Positions 7,020 through 14,441 of a stretch of DNA of 19,754 nt are shown here, piece after piece (the stretch's first letter is position 1; each line of letters begins with the position of its first letter). Position numbers and translations under genes: made by a program. The stretch is from Prevotellaceae bacterium (GTDB lineage Bacteria > Bacteroidota > Bacteroidia > Bacteroidales > Bacteroidaceae), in the NCBI GenBank assembly GCA_003150315.1, contig QAML01000030.1:1-19754 (forward strand). Reading direction: 5' to 3'. A model generated the notes under the pieces. The model made no database searches. It saw only the letters and a list, made by a program, of their open reading frames with translations, and was not told the DNA's origin.

Positions 7020-7296
7020 ATGCTGCGTCGATGATCAGTTCCCCGTTGCTGTTGTATGTAATTTCGTCGACCCGCATTCCATCCTTTTCGCACTGTTTAC
7101 GAACCGTGCGCAGGAAGTCGGCGGGATCGGTGTCGTGCAAGTAAGCCACACAGTCGACACCGACAGCGGGCGATTCCTTGAAATCGCCCTGGCTCGCAAG
7201 CAGCAGATCGCGTTTGTGCTGCTCGGTTGGTTCCGTCCAAACCAGGTCGTCGGTCAGTTCTACATCGCCGTCGGATGTCTGTAAAATGTCGATCAT
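7000..7296 (-). CDS. gp46 / gp25-like baseplate protein (98 aa)
   Basis: The pattern of an N-terminal DILQTSDGDVELTDDLVWT followed by EQHKRDLLLASQGDFKESPA and GVDCVAYL fits the Mu gp46 / T4 gp25 (GPW) type of small baseplate proteins: short strand, helix with Q...LL...GDFK, Pro, then a Gly-containing loop. These form part of the inner wedge/sheath initiator. The gene is one base from the spike gene and lies before the LysM- and J-like genes, as in many contractile phages. Family call is moderately sure; exact homology would need a profile search. Confidence 0.65.
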   Translation of the reverse strand: MIDILQTSDGDVELTDDLVWTEPTEQHKRDLLLASQGDFKESPAVGVDCVAYLHDTDPADFLRTVRKQCEKDGMRVDEITYNSNGELIIDAAYENDNG

Positions 7297-7297
7297 A

Positions 7298-7897
7298 TCA
7301 GTGTGTTACTTTCGTATCTTCGTAATCTTCCCGTTTTACCTTGTCGTGCTTGGTCGTCGGTGCAGGCACCTCGACGGGTGCAGGATTATTCTGTGCCGTA
7401 GCACTCCCGGTCACGGCAACCTGCCCCGAAGGGATGCTATGCGTATGAGTATTGTGCGCTTCTATCAGTTCGTTGATCTTGTCTGTAATAGGCTTTATAT
7501 TGATAAGTCCGCCCAGGTCGCCGCCATTCAGGACGATCTTCGGGGCTGTGGCCTCGATCTTTTCCCCGTCGCAGGTCATGGTCACTTTGTCCCCTACGGT
7601 AAAAATCACCTTTTCGATTTCGGAAAACATTGTCACATACAACCGATTACTGGCGGCGATCCGGGCGACGATCACCGTGCTGTCCCGCTTGGGGATCAGT
7701 ACGCGCCCCGGCAGGCCGTCGTTCACCACGGCGTACAGCAGCACATCCTCGTAGACGATCCCGCCGATCTGCACTTCGCATGTACGGGCCTTCTCGTCGA
7801 CGCTTTTCACCGTGCCGTACAGGGAAGCCTGGGCCGCTTGTTTCATCCGCTCCTCGAACATCATTCGGGCTTCGCGTATTTTCTTTTCGTTGCTCAT
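7298..7897 (-). CDS. Baseplate spike / central puncturing protein (gpV or gp45-like) (199 aa)
   Basis: An N-terminal helix (1-25) is followed by an OB-like beta domain (about 26-95, LYGTVKSVDEKARTCEVQIG, LIPKRDSTVIVARIAASNRL) and a beta-prism segment (96-135) with repeating Val/Thr strands, the order in P2 gpV and Mu gp45. Residues 148-153 read HNTHTH, then SIPSGQV; a His-x-His near the spike tip binds iron in several phage spikes, so this may be a metal-tipped needle. The C-terminus (NNPAPVEVPAP, then a charged tail) extends past the tip motif. The gene overlaps the hub gene by four bases (ATGA) and is followed one base later by gp46-like. Confidence 0.75.
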   Translation of the reverse strand: MSNEKKIREARMMFEERMKQAAQASLYGTVKSVDEKARTCEVQIGGIVYEDVLLYAVVNDGLPGRVLIPKRDSTVIVARIAASNRLYVTMFSEIEKVIFTVGDKVTMTCDGEKIEATAPKIVLNGGDLGGLINIKPITDKINELIEAHNTHTHSIPSGQVAVTGSATAQNNPAPVEVPAPTTKHDKVKREDYEDTKVTH

Positions 7898-8847
7898 ATC
7901 TTAATCCCTATCTCCATAGTTCGTCGCGCTCCGTTTGTGCCGTAGGTTGTTTCGACACTTTCGATGTAGTAACGTCCGTCGCGCTGGTGATAAACTTCGT
8001 CTTCAATTTCGGCTACCATGCACGGGGCAGCATAAGGTTGCAGAAATGTGGTGATCTTCCCCGAATAACCGTCATAGCTGTACCGTTTGAGTTCCGCCGC
8101 AGCCAGGGCCGCGAGTTCGTTCTGATCCGCCACATCGTAGAAATACAGTTTCTTTTCCGTACCGTCCTTGGGGCCGATCGTGGCCTCGACTTTCGCCCCG
8201 TCTTTGTAGATGCAGATGGCTTTAATCTTCAATTTCACATCCTCGGCCCGTTGGTACTTCAGATCGTCGTCTTTGACCACGTTGTAGCGCAGTCGGTATT
8301 TCACCGTCTCCCCGATAACCTTGTACGGTTCACAGGCGTAGACGCGCCCCTCGAGGTCGAACCATATTGCCAGGCCATACTCGGTCTGAAGTTTCCCCAA
8401 GACCCACGCTGCGGGTTTGTTGTCTACGGGAAACGCGCCGAGCGTCAACGTCGTGGCATATCCCACCGTAAGGCCGCAGGCTTTCAAAACAGCCGCGAGC
8501 GTGGTTTTTCCCTGGAGAGTAACATTGCGGCGACGTGTAGTGTAGAACTCGTCCTCGCAGATGATCTCGAGCGGGGTCTGTAAATTCAACTGCTTCACAT
8601 ATCCCCTGAACTCGGTCTTATATTGTCCGTCATATCCTAACCGTATATCCACCGGATCGCCGACCTTGATAGCCTGAGCAGTTTCGACATAAGCAGGCGG
8701 CGCTCCCTCTTGCCGGAGTACAGCCGTAACGGGCACCTTGACCGAGGCCGTTGCGCCGATCAGGTGTATCGAGCGTTTGATCTTGACCTCATGCACCCCG
8801 GCGAAGCGTTTGCCTCCTATCGTTATGTTACTGCATAATACATACAT
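7894..8847 (-). CDS. Baseplate hub protein, gpD-like (317 aa)
   Basis: Gene size and order (hub then spike) match P2 gpD, Mu gp44 and T4 gp27-type hubs, which link the tail tube to the spike. Visible traits are an N-terminal domain with SNITIGGKRFAGVHEVKIKR and RLGYDGQYKTEFRGYVKQLN, a central LysM/clamp-like helical insert (TTLAAVLKACGLTVGYATTL, LQTEYGLAIWFDLEGRVYAC), and a C-terminal beta domain (YSYDGYSGKITTFLQP, YIESVETTYGTNGARRTMEI). A DGRYYIESVET-type ending is typical of late control D proteins. It starts two bases after the DUF6046-like gene and overlaps the spike by four bases. Confidence 0.75.
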   Translation of the reverse strand: MYVLCSNITIGGKRFAGVHEVKIKRSIHLIGATASVKVPVTAVLRQEGAPPAYVETAQAIKVGDPVDIRLGYDGQYKTEFRGYVKQLNLQTPLEIICEDEFYTTRRRNVTLQGKTTLAAVLKACGLTVGYATTLTLGAFPVDNKPAAWVLGKLQTEYGLAIWFDLEGRVYACEPYKVIGETVKYRLRYNVVKDDDLKYQRAEDVKLKIKAICIYKDGAKVEATIGPKDGTEKKLYFYDVADQNELAALAAAELKRYSYDGYSGKITTFLQPYAAPCMVAEIEDEVYHQRDGRYYIESVETTYGTNGARRTMEIGIKI

Positions 8848-8849
8848 GG

Positions 8850-9494
8850 CTACTGAATTATCAATTCAAAAGACGTATCGGTTTCGCACTCTATCGTTAC
8901 CGCCTGTCCGTCCTCTATGCCAGGCGTCGGCGGGTACTGGATGTCGGTGATCACGATCCGGTCGCCTTCCTCGAGCAACAAATCGGTAAGCACCGAAATC
9001 AATTCGACCGATTCGTTGATGTTGTAAAGTTCTTTCATCCGTGTGATCTGCGCCTCGGGATAGCTGCCGTCGGTCGACTTGATAAAAGCCGCGATCGAAA
9101 TCTTGTAATCCCCGATGCTGATCAGTTCCTTGACCGACCCGCGCCGTCCGATCAAAGGTGTGCGCACGATATTCTTTGTCCCCTCGATGCTGATCACGGC
9201 GTTTTCGAGTTCGAGGGTATGCTCATTGTCGCTGCTGCGGGCCTTGTCGTTGCTGCGAATATCCTTGTGCTTGATGAATACGGGCATAAAATACCATCTG
9301 CCGAGGGCATCCTGCTTATACAGGCGCGTGCCCTTGATTAGTTCCTGCCTGGGTGCGGGAGAGGTCGGAATCTCGACTTCATCCCCCGTATAGCTGCCGA
9401 CGGGCCGGGGCGGAAAAAACATGCCCGGATAAGGCAATCCCTGATAGCCGACGATCGACATCAGCAAGCGCTGTATGTTGTATTTATGTTTCAT
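8850..9494 (-). CDS. Tail/baseplate protein, DUF6046-like (214 aa)
   Basis: The protein sits directly after the tape measure, where contractile phages encode the tail-end or hub-adaptor protein (Mu gp43/T4 gp53-like slot). Features are an N-terminal Pro-rich patch (GMFFPPRPVGSYTGDEVEIP), a central strand-rich region with LELENAVISIEGTKNIVRTP and GSVKELISIGDYKISIAAFI, and a C-terminal DGQAVTIECETDTSFELIIQ. The combination reminds me of the Bacteroidales phage family DUF6046, but I am recalling that from style rather than a computed match. It overlaps the tape measure by 11 bases and precedes the hub by two. Confidence 0.6.
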   Translation of the reverse strand: MKHKYNIQRLLMSIVGYQGLPYPGMFFPPRPVGSYTGDEVEIPTSPAPRQELIKGTRLYKQDALGRWYFMPVFIKHKDIRSNDKARSSDNEHTLELENAVISIEGTKNIVRTPLIGRRGSVKELISIGDYKISIAAFIKSTDGSYPEAQITRMKELYNINESVELISVLTDLLLEEGDRIVITDIQYPPTPGIEDGQAVTIECETDTSFELIIQ

Positions 9495-11637
9495 AGTTAT
9501 CCATCACTTTTTTCAGAACCTCGACTACTTCCTCTTCGATCTGCTCGTAGCCCTTGCCGTCGGCGTTGGCAATGTGTATCTCGATCTTATCGCAGAATTT
9601 GCCCATCGAAACATTGCCGTGGCGCGAACTGTTATACGCCAGTTCCGTCGGGGTCGGGGCCGCAGCACCCGACTGCGGGAGCGAAGTCGCGGCGACGGTG
9701 ACGGGCATTGCCAGGGCCGCGGCAGCCGCAGCCATAGAGGGCATCTTCACTGCCGACAAGCGCGAGGCAATCGCCGTGTAAGCCGCCGTGCCTTTCATGT
9801 CGGGGACGATCTTGTTCAGGTCGAGGATCTTCTTTCCGGACTTTGTGCCCGTTTGGGTGAAGTCGATATGTACGGGCGTTTTCGTCAGGGGTGTCGACGT
9901 TCCGTCCGGGGTTCCGTCTGCCATGATCGGAGTGTCCCCCTGGGGCGCAGCCTCTTTGCCGCCTTTCCACGATAACTCCCAGGTCAGGGCTTTCCCGGCA
10001 TCCTGCGCGAGGTTCTTCAGGTTCTTGGCCCCGTCGACGATAGCCTGCTTACGGTTGTCGATGTCGCCCGAAATTTTGGCGATCATCGCCTCATTCTCGG
10101 ATGAATCCCCCAGGCCGACGGCGTTCTTGAACTTATACCATCCGAGTTTGATGTAGTCCAGGCCGATCATAATCCCGTTGACCATCGTGCTGAACTCGTA
10201 TTTGATCGTCTCGACAAACAGTTTTCCGGTCAGTTTCATAAAGTTCACGACACTGTCCCACTGTTTGCCCCAGCCCTCGACCTTTGTAACACAGATCATC
10301 ACGATGGCAATCAGGCCCGCGATTCCTGCGACGATCCACGTAATCGGACAAGCCCACAGCGAAGCGTTGAGCAACCATTGTACGCCTGTCCATGCCGTTG
10401 TGGCCGCGCTGACCGTTCCCGCCCACAAAGCCTGCAACTTCGAGGCGCTTGTGATAAACTGAATGCCTTTGCCGAACAACCCGAGCAGGGGCAGAAGCTG
10501 CGCGACAGTGACAGCCTGCTGTGCGATGATTGTAGCATAGCCGCCCGCCGGGCCAGTAAGTTCAAAGAACCCGATTTTAAGGTCGTCGATCCGTGCCTGG
10601 CAGCGGGCCATCATCTGCTGTACGGTGTCGGTGCGGATTGCAGCCTGTTCCTGGGCGACGTTGGTGTTCGTCACCTGTTCGGTCATTTCAGCCACGGCGT
10701 CGGAGTTCTTGATCAGGAACTGCGCAGCGGCGATGTTCTCCATGCCGAACACTTTTGACAGGTAGGTCGCGTCCGTCAACTTGGGCTTCAGGGCATCGAG
10801 GGCATCCGAAAAACTGTTTTTGCGGAAATCAACGCCGAGCGTCGTCTGCATCTTCAGCATGATATTGCGCAGCGCCGTACCTGCCTCGGCCCCTTTCAGG
10901 TTGTTCTTCGAGAGTACCTCGATAGCGCCAGCCGTATCTTCGACTGTAAGGCCCGCAGCGCTGGCCGCCGCACCTACGACCTTGAACGACTGCGAGAGAT
11001 CGACGATCTCCGCGGCTCCGTACTTCGAGCCTGCCGCCAGGATGTTGATCACCCGGTTTGCCTCGGTAGCCTGAAGTCCGAACTGGTTGATGGTTCCTGC
11101 CAGGGCTATCGCAGCATCGTTCATCGACATCCCCGCGGCATGGGACAGCGTAATGGTGTTCTGCTGTAAGACTTTCAGTCCTTCCATGCCGATCTTGTCG
11201 ACCTGAATCTGCGAGGCCAGGAGTGCAAAAGCCTGTGCGGCCTGCTGTGCCCCCAGGCCGCTGTCCTTACCCGCCTGCCGGGCGACTTTTCCCAGGTCTT
11301 GCAGTTCGTCGCCCACGATGCCCGTGATCGACGACAGGTCGGCCATCGACTGCTCGAACCCGATGCCCGGCCTCGAAATGCTGGCGATCGCCGTGCTGAC
11401 CTTTTCGACCTGCTCGATCACCGAGGTAAGGCTGATGCTCCGGATTTTATTCTGCAAATTCCCGAACGCACTGGCCGATTTGTCGACGTGTTCGGTGATC
11501 TGCCGGGTCGAAGCCTGGGCGGATTCGCCGACTTGCTCGACGACCTGCACGATCTTTGTGAACTCTGCAAACAGGTTCTGCACAGCGACGAAAACATTTC
11601 CGTCGATATTTATTTGATAATTTGCGCGGGAATCCAT
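9484..11637 (-). CDS. Tail tape measure protein, TP901-type (717 aa)
   Basis: Residues about 95-355 are a TP901 / PhageMin_Tail core: FEQSMADLSSITGIVGDELQ, ELQDLGKVARQAGKDSGLGA, AEIVDLSQSFKVVGAAASAA, GTALRNIMLKMQ. Residues about 375-395 and 425-452 are hydrophobic and resemble membrane-insertion segments of tape measures. A low-complexity Pro/Thr/Ala region (560-665) precedes a short acidic-basic C-terminal helix (EEEVVEVLKKVMDNYET). At roughly 1.5 angstrom per residue, 717 residues would imply a tail of about 100 nm (inference). The gene follows the chaperone pair after a 138-base gap that holds the plus-strand small ORF; its own start codon lies at that ORF's promoter. Confidence 0.9.
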   Translation of the reverse strand: MDSRANYQINIDGNVFVAVQNLFAEFTKIVQVVEQVGESAQASTRQITEHVDKSASAFGNLQNKIRSISLTSVIEQVEKVSTAIASISRPGIGFEQSMADLSSITGIVGDELQDLGKVARQAGKDSGLGAQQAAQAFALLASQIQVDKIGMEGLKVLQQNTITLSHAAGMSMNDAAIALAGTINQFGLQATEANRVINILAAGSKYGAAEIVDLSQSFKVVGAAASAAGLTVEDTAGAIEVLSKNNLKGAEAGTALRNIMLKMQTTLGVDFRKNSFSDALDALKPKLTDATYLSKVFGMENIAAAQFLIKNSDAVAEMTEQVTNTNVAQEQAAIRTDTVQQMMARCQARIDDLKIGFFELTGPAGGYATIIAQQAVTVAQLLPLLGLFGKGIQFITSASKLQALWAGTVSAATTAWTGVQWLLNASLWACPITWIVAGIAGLIAIVMICVTKVEGWGKQWDSVVNFMKLTGKLFVETIKYEFSTMVNGIMIGLDYIKLGWYKFKNAVGLGDSSENEAMIAKISGDIDNRKQAIVDGAKNLKNLAQDAGKALTWELSWKGGKEAAPQGDTPIMADGTPDGTSTPLTKTPVHIDFTQTGTKSGKKILDLNKIVPDMKGTAAYTAIASRLSAVKMPSMAAAAAALAMPVTVAATSLPQSGAAAPTPTELAYNSSRHGNVSMGKFCDKIEIHIANADGKGYEQIEEEVVEVLKKVMDNYET

Positions 11638-11644
11638 ATATTTG
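11613..11644 (+). promoter_or_regulatory. Plus-strand promoter with near-perfect Bacteroidota consensus
   Basis: TTTG at 11613-11616, then exactly 20 bases, then TATATTTG at 11637-11644, matching TTTG-N19-21-TAnnTTTG. It continues CAGAAAC, like the TTTGCAGCAAA of the two head-region promoters. The ATG of the small plus-strand ORF lies 16 bases after the -7 element, the same distance as at those promoters. It overlaps the start of the tape measure gene on the other strand. Confidence 0.65.
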
Positions 11645-11660
11645 CAGAAACTGTATTGCT

Positions 11661-11786
11661 ATGACTGTTGCAGGTTGGATATTTTTGATACTCGTTGTTA
11701 CCGCCCTTTGCGTAAAACTCGCCGAGGGTGTACGTGACGCTATGGGTGTCGATAAGTGGCGCGACCTGTGGCACGTTAAGCGGTAG
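11661..11786 (+). CDS. Small membrane protein encoded antisense to the tail operon (41 aa)
   Basis: A 41-codon plus-strand frame reading MTVAGWIFLILVVTALCVKL then AEGVRDAMGVDKWRDLWHVKR. Residues 4-20 form one clear membrane segment; the rest is a basic, amphipathic tail, so it looks like a real single-pass small protein. It occupies the 138-base minus-strand gap between the chaperone GT stop (11776) and the tape measure start (11637), overlapping only the last 11 bases of the chaperone extension, and a consensus promoter ends 16 bases upstream. I do not recognise a family. A holin-like, antiholin or superinfection-exclusion role is possible but only inferred. Confidence 0.6.
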   Translation: MTVAGWIFLILVVTALCVKLAEGVRDAMGVDKWRDLWHVKR

Positions 11787-12248
11787 ACGGCGCATATCTG
11801 CGCACCCGCTCATTCTCCACCCATTCGGCCATCCTTACCTGAAAAGTCCACATATCGTCCGATAATGTGTCGGGGTTCATATGCAGTACCGAGCGGATCA
11901 GGGCGTCGCCCGCATGCAGCCACCCGTCACCTTTCACCACCTCGGTACCGCTTAAAGTTTTTTTATCTCGCCGACCTTGATTTCGATGATCTCCGAAATC
12001 TTCTGCGACAGGCCCATGAAATACCTGTCTTCGGTGCGCAACTCCTCGTCACCGCCGAGCCAGCAGTTTGCCAGGACGATCTCGGCAAACTTAAACGGGT
12101 CTTCCTTACCGACGACCGATGCGGCGGCGATCGTCGTGCGGGACGGACGGTGCAGGTAGCAGGTTTTGCCATCGGCTTCATAGGCGAAAACGTCGCCGTG
12201 CTTCTTCTTCCACGCCGCGATCTGTGCGGCCATATCCTTTTTATCCAT
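11776..12248 (-). CDS. Tail assembly chaperone GT: -1 frameshift fusion product (157 aa predicted)
   Basis: If ribosomes slip -1 on the seven-A run at 11958-11964, translation continues from residue 97 of the 98-aa chaperone into a further 60 codons ending at the TAA at 11776-11778. The extension (TLSGTEVVKGDGWLHAGDAL, IRSVLHMNPDTLSDDMWTFQ, VRMAEWVENERVRRYAPSTA) has protein-like composition and no start codon of its own apart from internal ATG/GTG. Lambda G/GT and many contractile phages make their two chaperones this way, just upstream of the tape measure, exactly the position here. The T-like part would bind the tape measure or tube during tail polymerisation. Independent translation from ATG 11880 (34 aa) is the alternative. 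Confidence 0.7.
11952..12248 (-). CDS. Tail assembly chaperone G-like (98 aa)
   Basis: A small protein between tube and tape measure: helical N-terminus (DKKDMAAQIAAWKKKHGDVF), a strand with YEADGKTCYLHRPSR, and a helix containing FAEIVLANCWLGGDEELRTE. The Y-x-x-RP plus NCWLGG pattern recalls tail chaperone proteins of Bacteroidales phages. It ends GEIKKL at a seven-A slippery run. Its job is to coat and stabilise the tape measure while the tail tube is built. Upstream lies a hairpin that separates it from the very abundant tube gene, which would lower chaperone expression. Confidence 0.75.
   Translation of the reverse strand: MDKKDMAAQIAAWKKKHGDVFAYEADGKTCYLHRPSRTTIAAASVVGKEDPFKFAEIVLANCWLGGDEELRTEDRYFMGLSQKISEIIEIKVGEIKKL
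11957..11964 (-). promoter_or_regulatory. Slippery heptamer A AAA AAA (C), programmed -1 frameshift site
   Basis: On the minus strand codons read ATA AAA AAA CTT TAA; the final A of ATA plus the two AAA codons form X XXY YYZ in the zero-frame register, two codons before the stop. A -1 slip yields ACT TTA AGC and a 60-codon open frame. The placement between chaperone and tape measure is the classical one. Confidence 0.65.
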
Positions 12249-12282
12249 GATGATCTTTTATGCGTTTTTAAAGAGTGTTTAA

Positions 12283-12312
12283 ACAACCCACGGCCCTAAT
12301 GCCGTGGGTTGT
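12283..12312. terminator. 12-bp hairpin between tube and chaperone genes, probably a (two-way) terminator
   Basis: Arms 12283-12294 (ACAACCCACGGC) and 12301-12312 (GCCGTGGGTTGT) pair over 12 bp around a 6-base loop. On the minus strand TTAAACACTCTTTAAAAA follows; on the plus strand GTTTATTTGG follows, so either direction has a moderately T-rich tail. Leftward it would cut transcription after the abundant sheath and tube genes; rightward it could end a transcript from the promoter at 11613. Confidence 0.6.
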
Positions 12313-12314
12313 GT

Positions 12315-12749
12315 TTATTTGGCGTTGATGTCGTAGTCGATGTCGAGGGCTACGAAAGGCAGGGCGTGTTCGCTGTTCAGGTCGCCCGACTTCATGCCTG
12401 CGGGAATCTCCGAAAACGAAGCGCAGACAATTCGGTCGATGGTGATGGCTGCACTGTCCTCGGGGATGTAGGACACCAGGATTTCGACTTCGGGATCGAG
12501 GATGTCCTTGTAGCCCTTGGCCCGAGCCGCGCGGTTCATGGCGATGATCTCGCTCTGCGTCGTGGTAAGCGTACCCGCTGCTGCACGCTGGCCGTGCTGT
12601 ATGCCCTTGGCATAATAGCCCGAAGCCTGCAAGAGTTTCTTTTCCTTGGTCAGTTTGTAGTCGATAGCAGTTGCACCGACTACCGGACGGCCCCACATGA
12701 TGATCTTGATGTCACCCCAGGCGTATTCTTTTCCGTTGATCTTTACCAT
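12315..12749 (-). CDS. Major tail tube protein (144 aa)
   Basis: The protein directly follows the sheath gene, as the tube does in contractile phages, and has the size expected of tube subunits. Sequence features are beta-strand-rich: VKINGKEYAWGDIKIIMWGR at the N-terminus, EVEILVSYIPEDSAAITIDR in the middle and ALPFVALDIDYDINAK at the end, with a helical segment (SEIIAMNRAARAKGY) between. This matches the two-sheet tube fold with one helix. It assembles hexamer rings inside the sheath. It is three bases after the sheath and is followed by a hairpin likely to limit downstream transcription. The call combines position and fold pattern; no sequence signature is decisive. Confidence 0.75.
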   Translation of the reverse strand: MVKINGKEYAWGDIKIIMWGRPVVGATAIDYKLTKEKKLLQASGYYAKGIQHGQRAAAGTLTTTQSEIIAMNRAARAKGYKDILDPEVEILVSYIPEDSAAITIDRIVCASFSEIPAGMKSGDLNSEHALPFVALDIDYDINAK

Positions 12750-12752
12750 GAT

Positions 12753-13931
12753 TTACTGTTTGATTGCCGGATTCTCGAATCCGAGGTTTACGATGATGTC
12801 ACGCAGGCAGCCCCGCGGCCTGATCTTACAGGAAACCGTCATAAGCCGGGTTGAGAGGACATTCTGCGCCGGATCGACGTAAGACGTGAAATTGCTGATC
12901 TCGCCCTGCATCGCACTGGCCACTGCGTTATTGATCCGGCCCTCATAGTACGAACACATTTCCTGTGGGATGTTGCCGTCGTCGTCGGTTTCGATGTCAT
13001 CCTGAATCTCCTCGACGAATGTAGTGTAGGCGATAATCATTGCCTTGTCGACGACACGTCCGTAGTTCAGGTTGCTGTAATCATCCGACAGCGGGGCCCC
13101 CATGGGGTCGTCGTTCGGGTAGTAGCCGTTCTTCTTCGGAAAAGAGCGATAGATGATATAACCCGCCTCGTCCAGCAGGTCGAGCATCGCATCACACTCT
13201 TCGGGGGTCTCCCCGTTGGTCAACCATCCTTCGGTGGCGATTACTCCCGACTTTACGCGGGCCAGGGAGTAGTTGACCGGGTACTTGGCGGCACGTCCGA
13301 GCATCTGCCCGACGGCAGCAGTCTTGTTCACCTGGTCGTCGCAGGCCATGACGAAGCCGACGCGGTTAGTGCTGCCCTCGCGGGGCTTGTAGAGTTTGTC
13401 GGTTTTACCGCCCCAGCCCGCAGCAGGCACCAGGCAGCGGAACGGCATGACTTTCTTTGCGAAGCTGTCCCCGACAGACTGCGCCGCGGTTGCCGCCGTG
13501 ACGACATCCTTGTCGATGCCCGTTTCGGTGGTGTCGGCGCTGTACTCCGCGGGCGGCAGACGGTTGAAGCCGACCAGCCGGATGCGGCCCTTGGCATAGG
13601 TGATCAGCTTCTTCAGCGGCGAACCGTCTTCGATGCTGCACATCTGCGAGAGCAGTGTAGCCTGTGCCATAACGAGCAGATACAGTTCCGCACCGTCGCC
13701 TGTCTCTGTGAAAAAGGCCGTCAGGTCTTTATGGGCCAAAGGATTGTTCTCCGCCGTTATGCCGAGTTTGGCAATATCCCGCGTCGAGTTGATCAGGTAG
13801 ACCCGATTCAGTTCCAGTTTGCCCGCCACGGCTGCGCCTGTCAGGATCAGCCCGGCGACCCCGTCGTCGCTCTGTGCGATGCGGCCCAGGTTCCCGTTTT
13901 CGAGGTTGATTGTTACGTTAGGTAATGCCAT
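12753..13931 (-). CDS. Tail sheath protein, DUF2586-like (392 aa)
   Basis: The N-terminal half (VTINLENGNLGRIAQSDDGV, AGLILTGAAV, ELYLLVMAQAT) and the C-terminal half (YEGRINNAVASAMQGEISNF, VLSTRLMTVSCKIRPRGCLR, DIIVNLGFENP) match the layout of contractile sheath subunits: a variable outer domain followed by a C-terminal domain ending in an extended strand that links neighbouring subunits. I recall Bacteroidota sheaths of this type grouped as DUF2586. An acidic turn (IETDDDGNIPQEM) precedes the inner domain. It is the reason this phage is called contractile. It begins two bases after the coiled-coil protein and ends three bases before the tube gene. Confidence 0.8.
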   Translation of the reverse strand: MALPNVTINLENGNLGRIAQSDDGVAGLILTGAAVAGKLELNRVYLINSTRDIAKLGITAENNPLAHKDLTAFFTETGDGAELYLLVMAQATLLSQMCSIEDGSPLKKLITYAKGRIRLVGFNRLPPAEYSADTTETGIDKDVVTAATAAQSVGDSFAKKVMPFRCLVPAAGWGGKTDKLYKPREGSTNRVGFVMACDDQVNKTAAVGQMLGRAAKYPVNYSLARVKSGVIATEGWLTNGETPEECDAMLDLLDEAGYIIYRSFPKKNGYYPNDDPMGAPLSDDYSNLNYGRVVDKAMIIAYTTFVEEIQDDIETDDDGNIPQEMCSYYEGRINNAVASAMQGEISNFTSYVDPAQNVLSTRLMTVSCKIRPRGCLRDIIVNLGFENPAIKQ

Positions 13932-13933
13932 GA

Positions 13934-14437
13934 TTAGCGCACGTTAATGGTTCGTACTTCGCCTTCGCCGAGCGCCTTCTGATGGAACTGTGCGAGGTTT
14001 TTGTCTTTCTCGAGGAACACCTGCCTGTCGGTGGTGATGTGGAAAGCTTTGCAGTCGGGGTATGCCTTAGCGTAGCTCTCGGCCAGGGCCTTGACCGGAT
14101 CGGCATTGCGGGCCTGCTCCGCAGCCGTGGCATCAGCCTCTTTGCGGGCCTGTGTCTCGGCGGCTTCAGCAGCTTTGACCGCTTCGCGGAACTCCGTCTC
14201 CTGAGCCGTGGCTTCGGCGACATTTGCCATTGCCGCAAGTTGTGCCTGCTCGGCAGTCTTCAGGGCTGCTTCGCGGGACGCTTTCTCTGCCGGGGTTTCG
14301 GACGCCTTGACTGCCGCCTTGCATGCCGCAACCTCGGCCTTTGCAGCCTTGGCCGCTGCTTTAGCGGCTTTCGTCGCTTCCACGAGGCGGGTCAGTTCTT
14401 CTTTGCGCTGTTCTGCGCTCATGTTTGTAATATCCAT
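13934..14437 (-). CDS. Ala-rich coiled-coil protein with small C-terminal domain (167 aa)
   Basis: Residues about 8-110 are Ala/Lys/Glu-rich with almost no Pro or Gly (AAKAAAKAAKAEVAACKAAV, AAEAAETQARKEADATAAEQ) and should form a long coiled coil. Residues about 117-167 form a compact domain (AYPDCKAFHITTDRQVFLEK, NLAQFHQKALGEGEVRTINV). The gene lies between the spanin and the sheath. I recall the YPxxKxFHIT..xQVFLE motif from Bacteroides phage proteins without assigned function. A scaffold, neck or tail-completion role is possible; no head-tail connector signature is visible. It ends two bases before the sheath. Confidence 0.6.
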   Translation of the reverse strand: MDITNMSAEQRKEELTRLVEATKAAKAAAKAAKAEVAACKAAVKASETPAEKASREAALKTAEQAQLAAMANVAEATAQETEFREAVKAAEAAETQARKEADATAAEQARNADPVKALAESYAKAYPDCKAFHITTDRQVFLEKDKNLAQFHQKALGEGEVRTINVR

Positions 14438-14441
14438 GTTT

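Noticed and set aside
11610..11813. Minus-strand 67-codon ORF between chaperone and tape measure
   Set aside because: It overlaps the chaperone extension and tape measure start out of frame, and its composition is not protein-like; the plus-strand frame here is better supported.
12268..12696. Second minus-strand frame over the tube gene
   Set aside because: Shadow frame rich in Arg, Gly and His; it also runs through the hairpin at 12283-12312.
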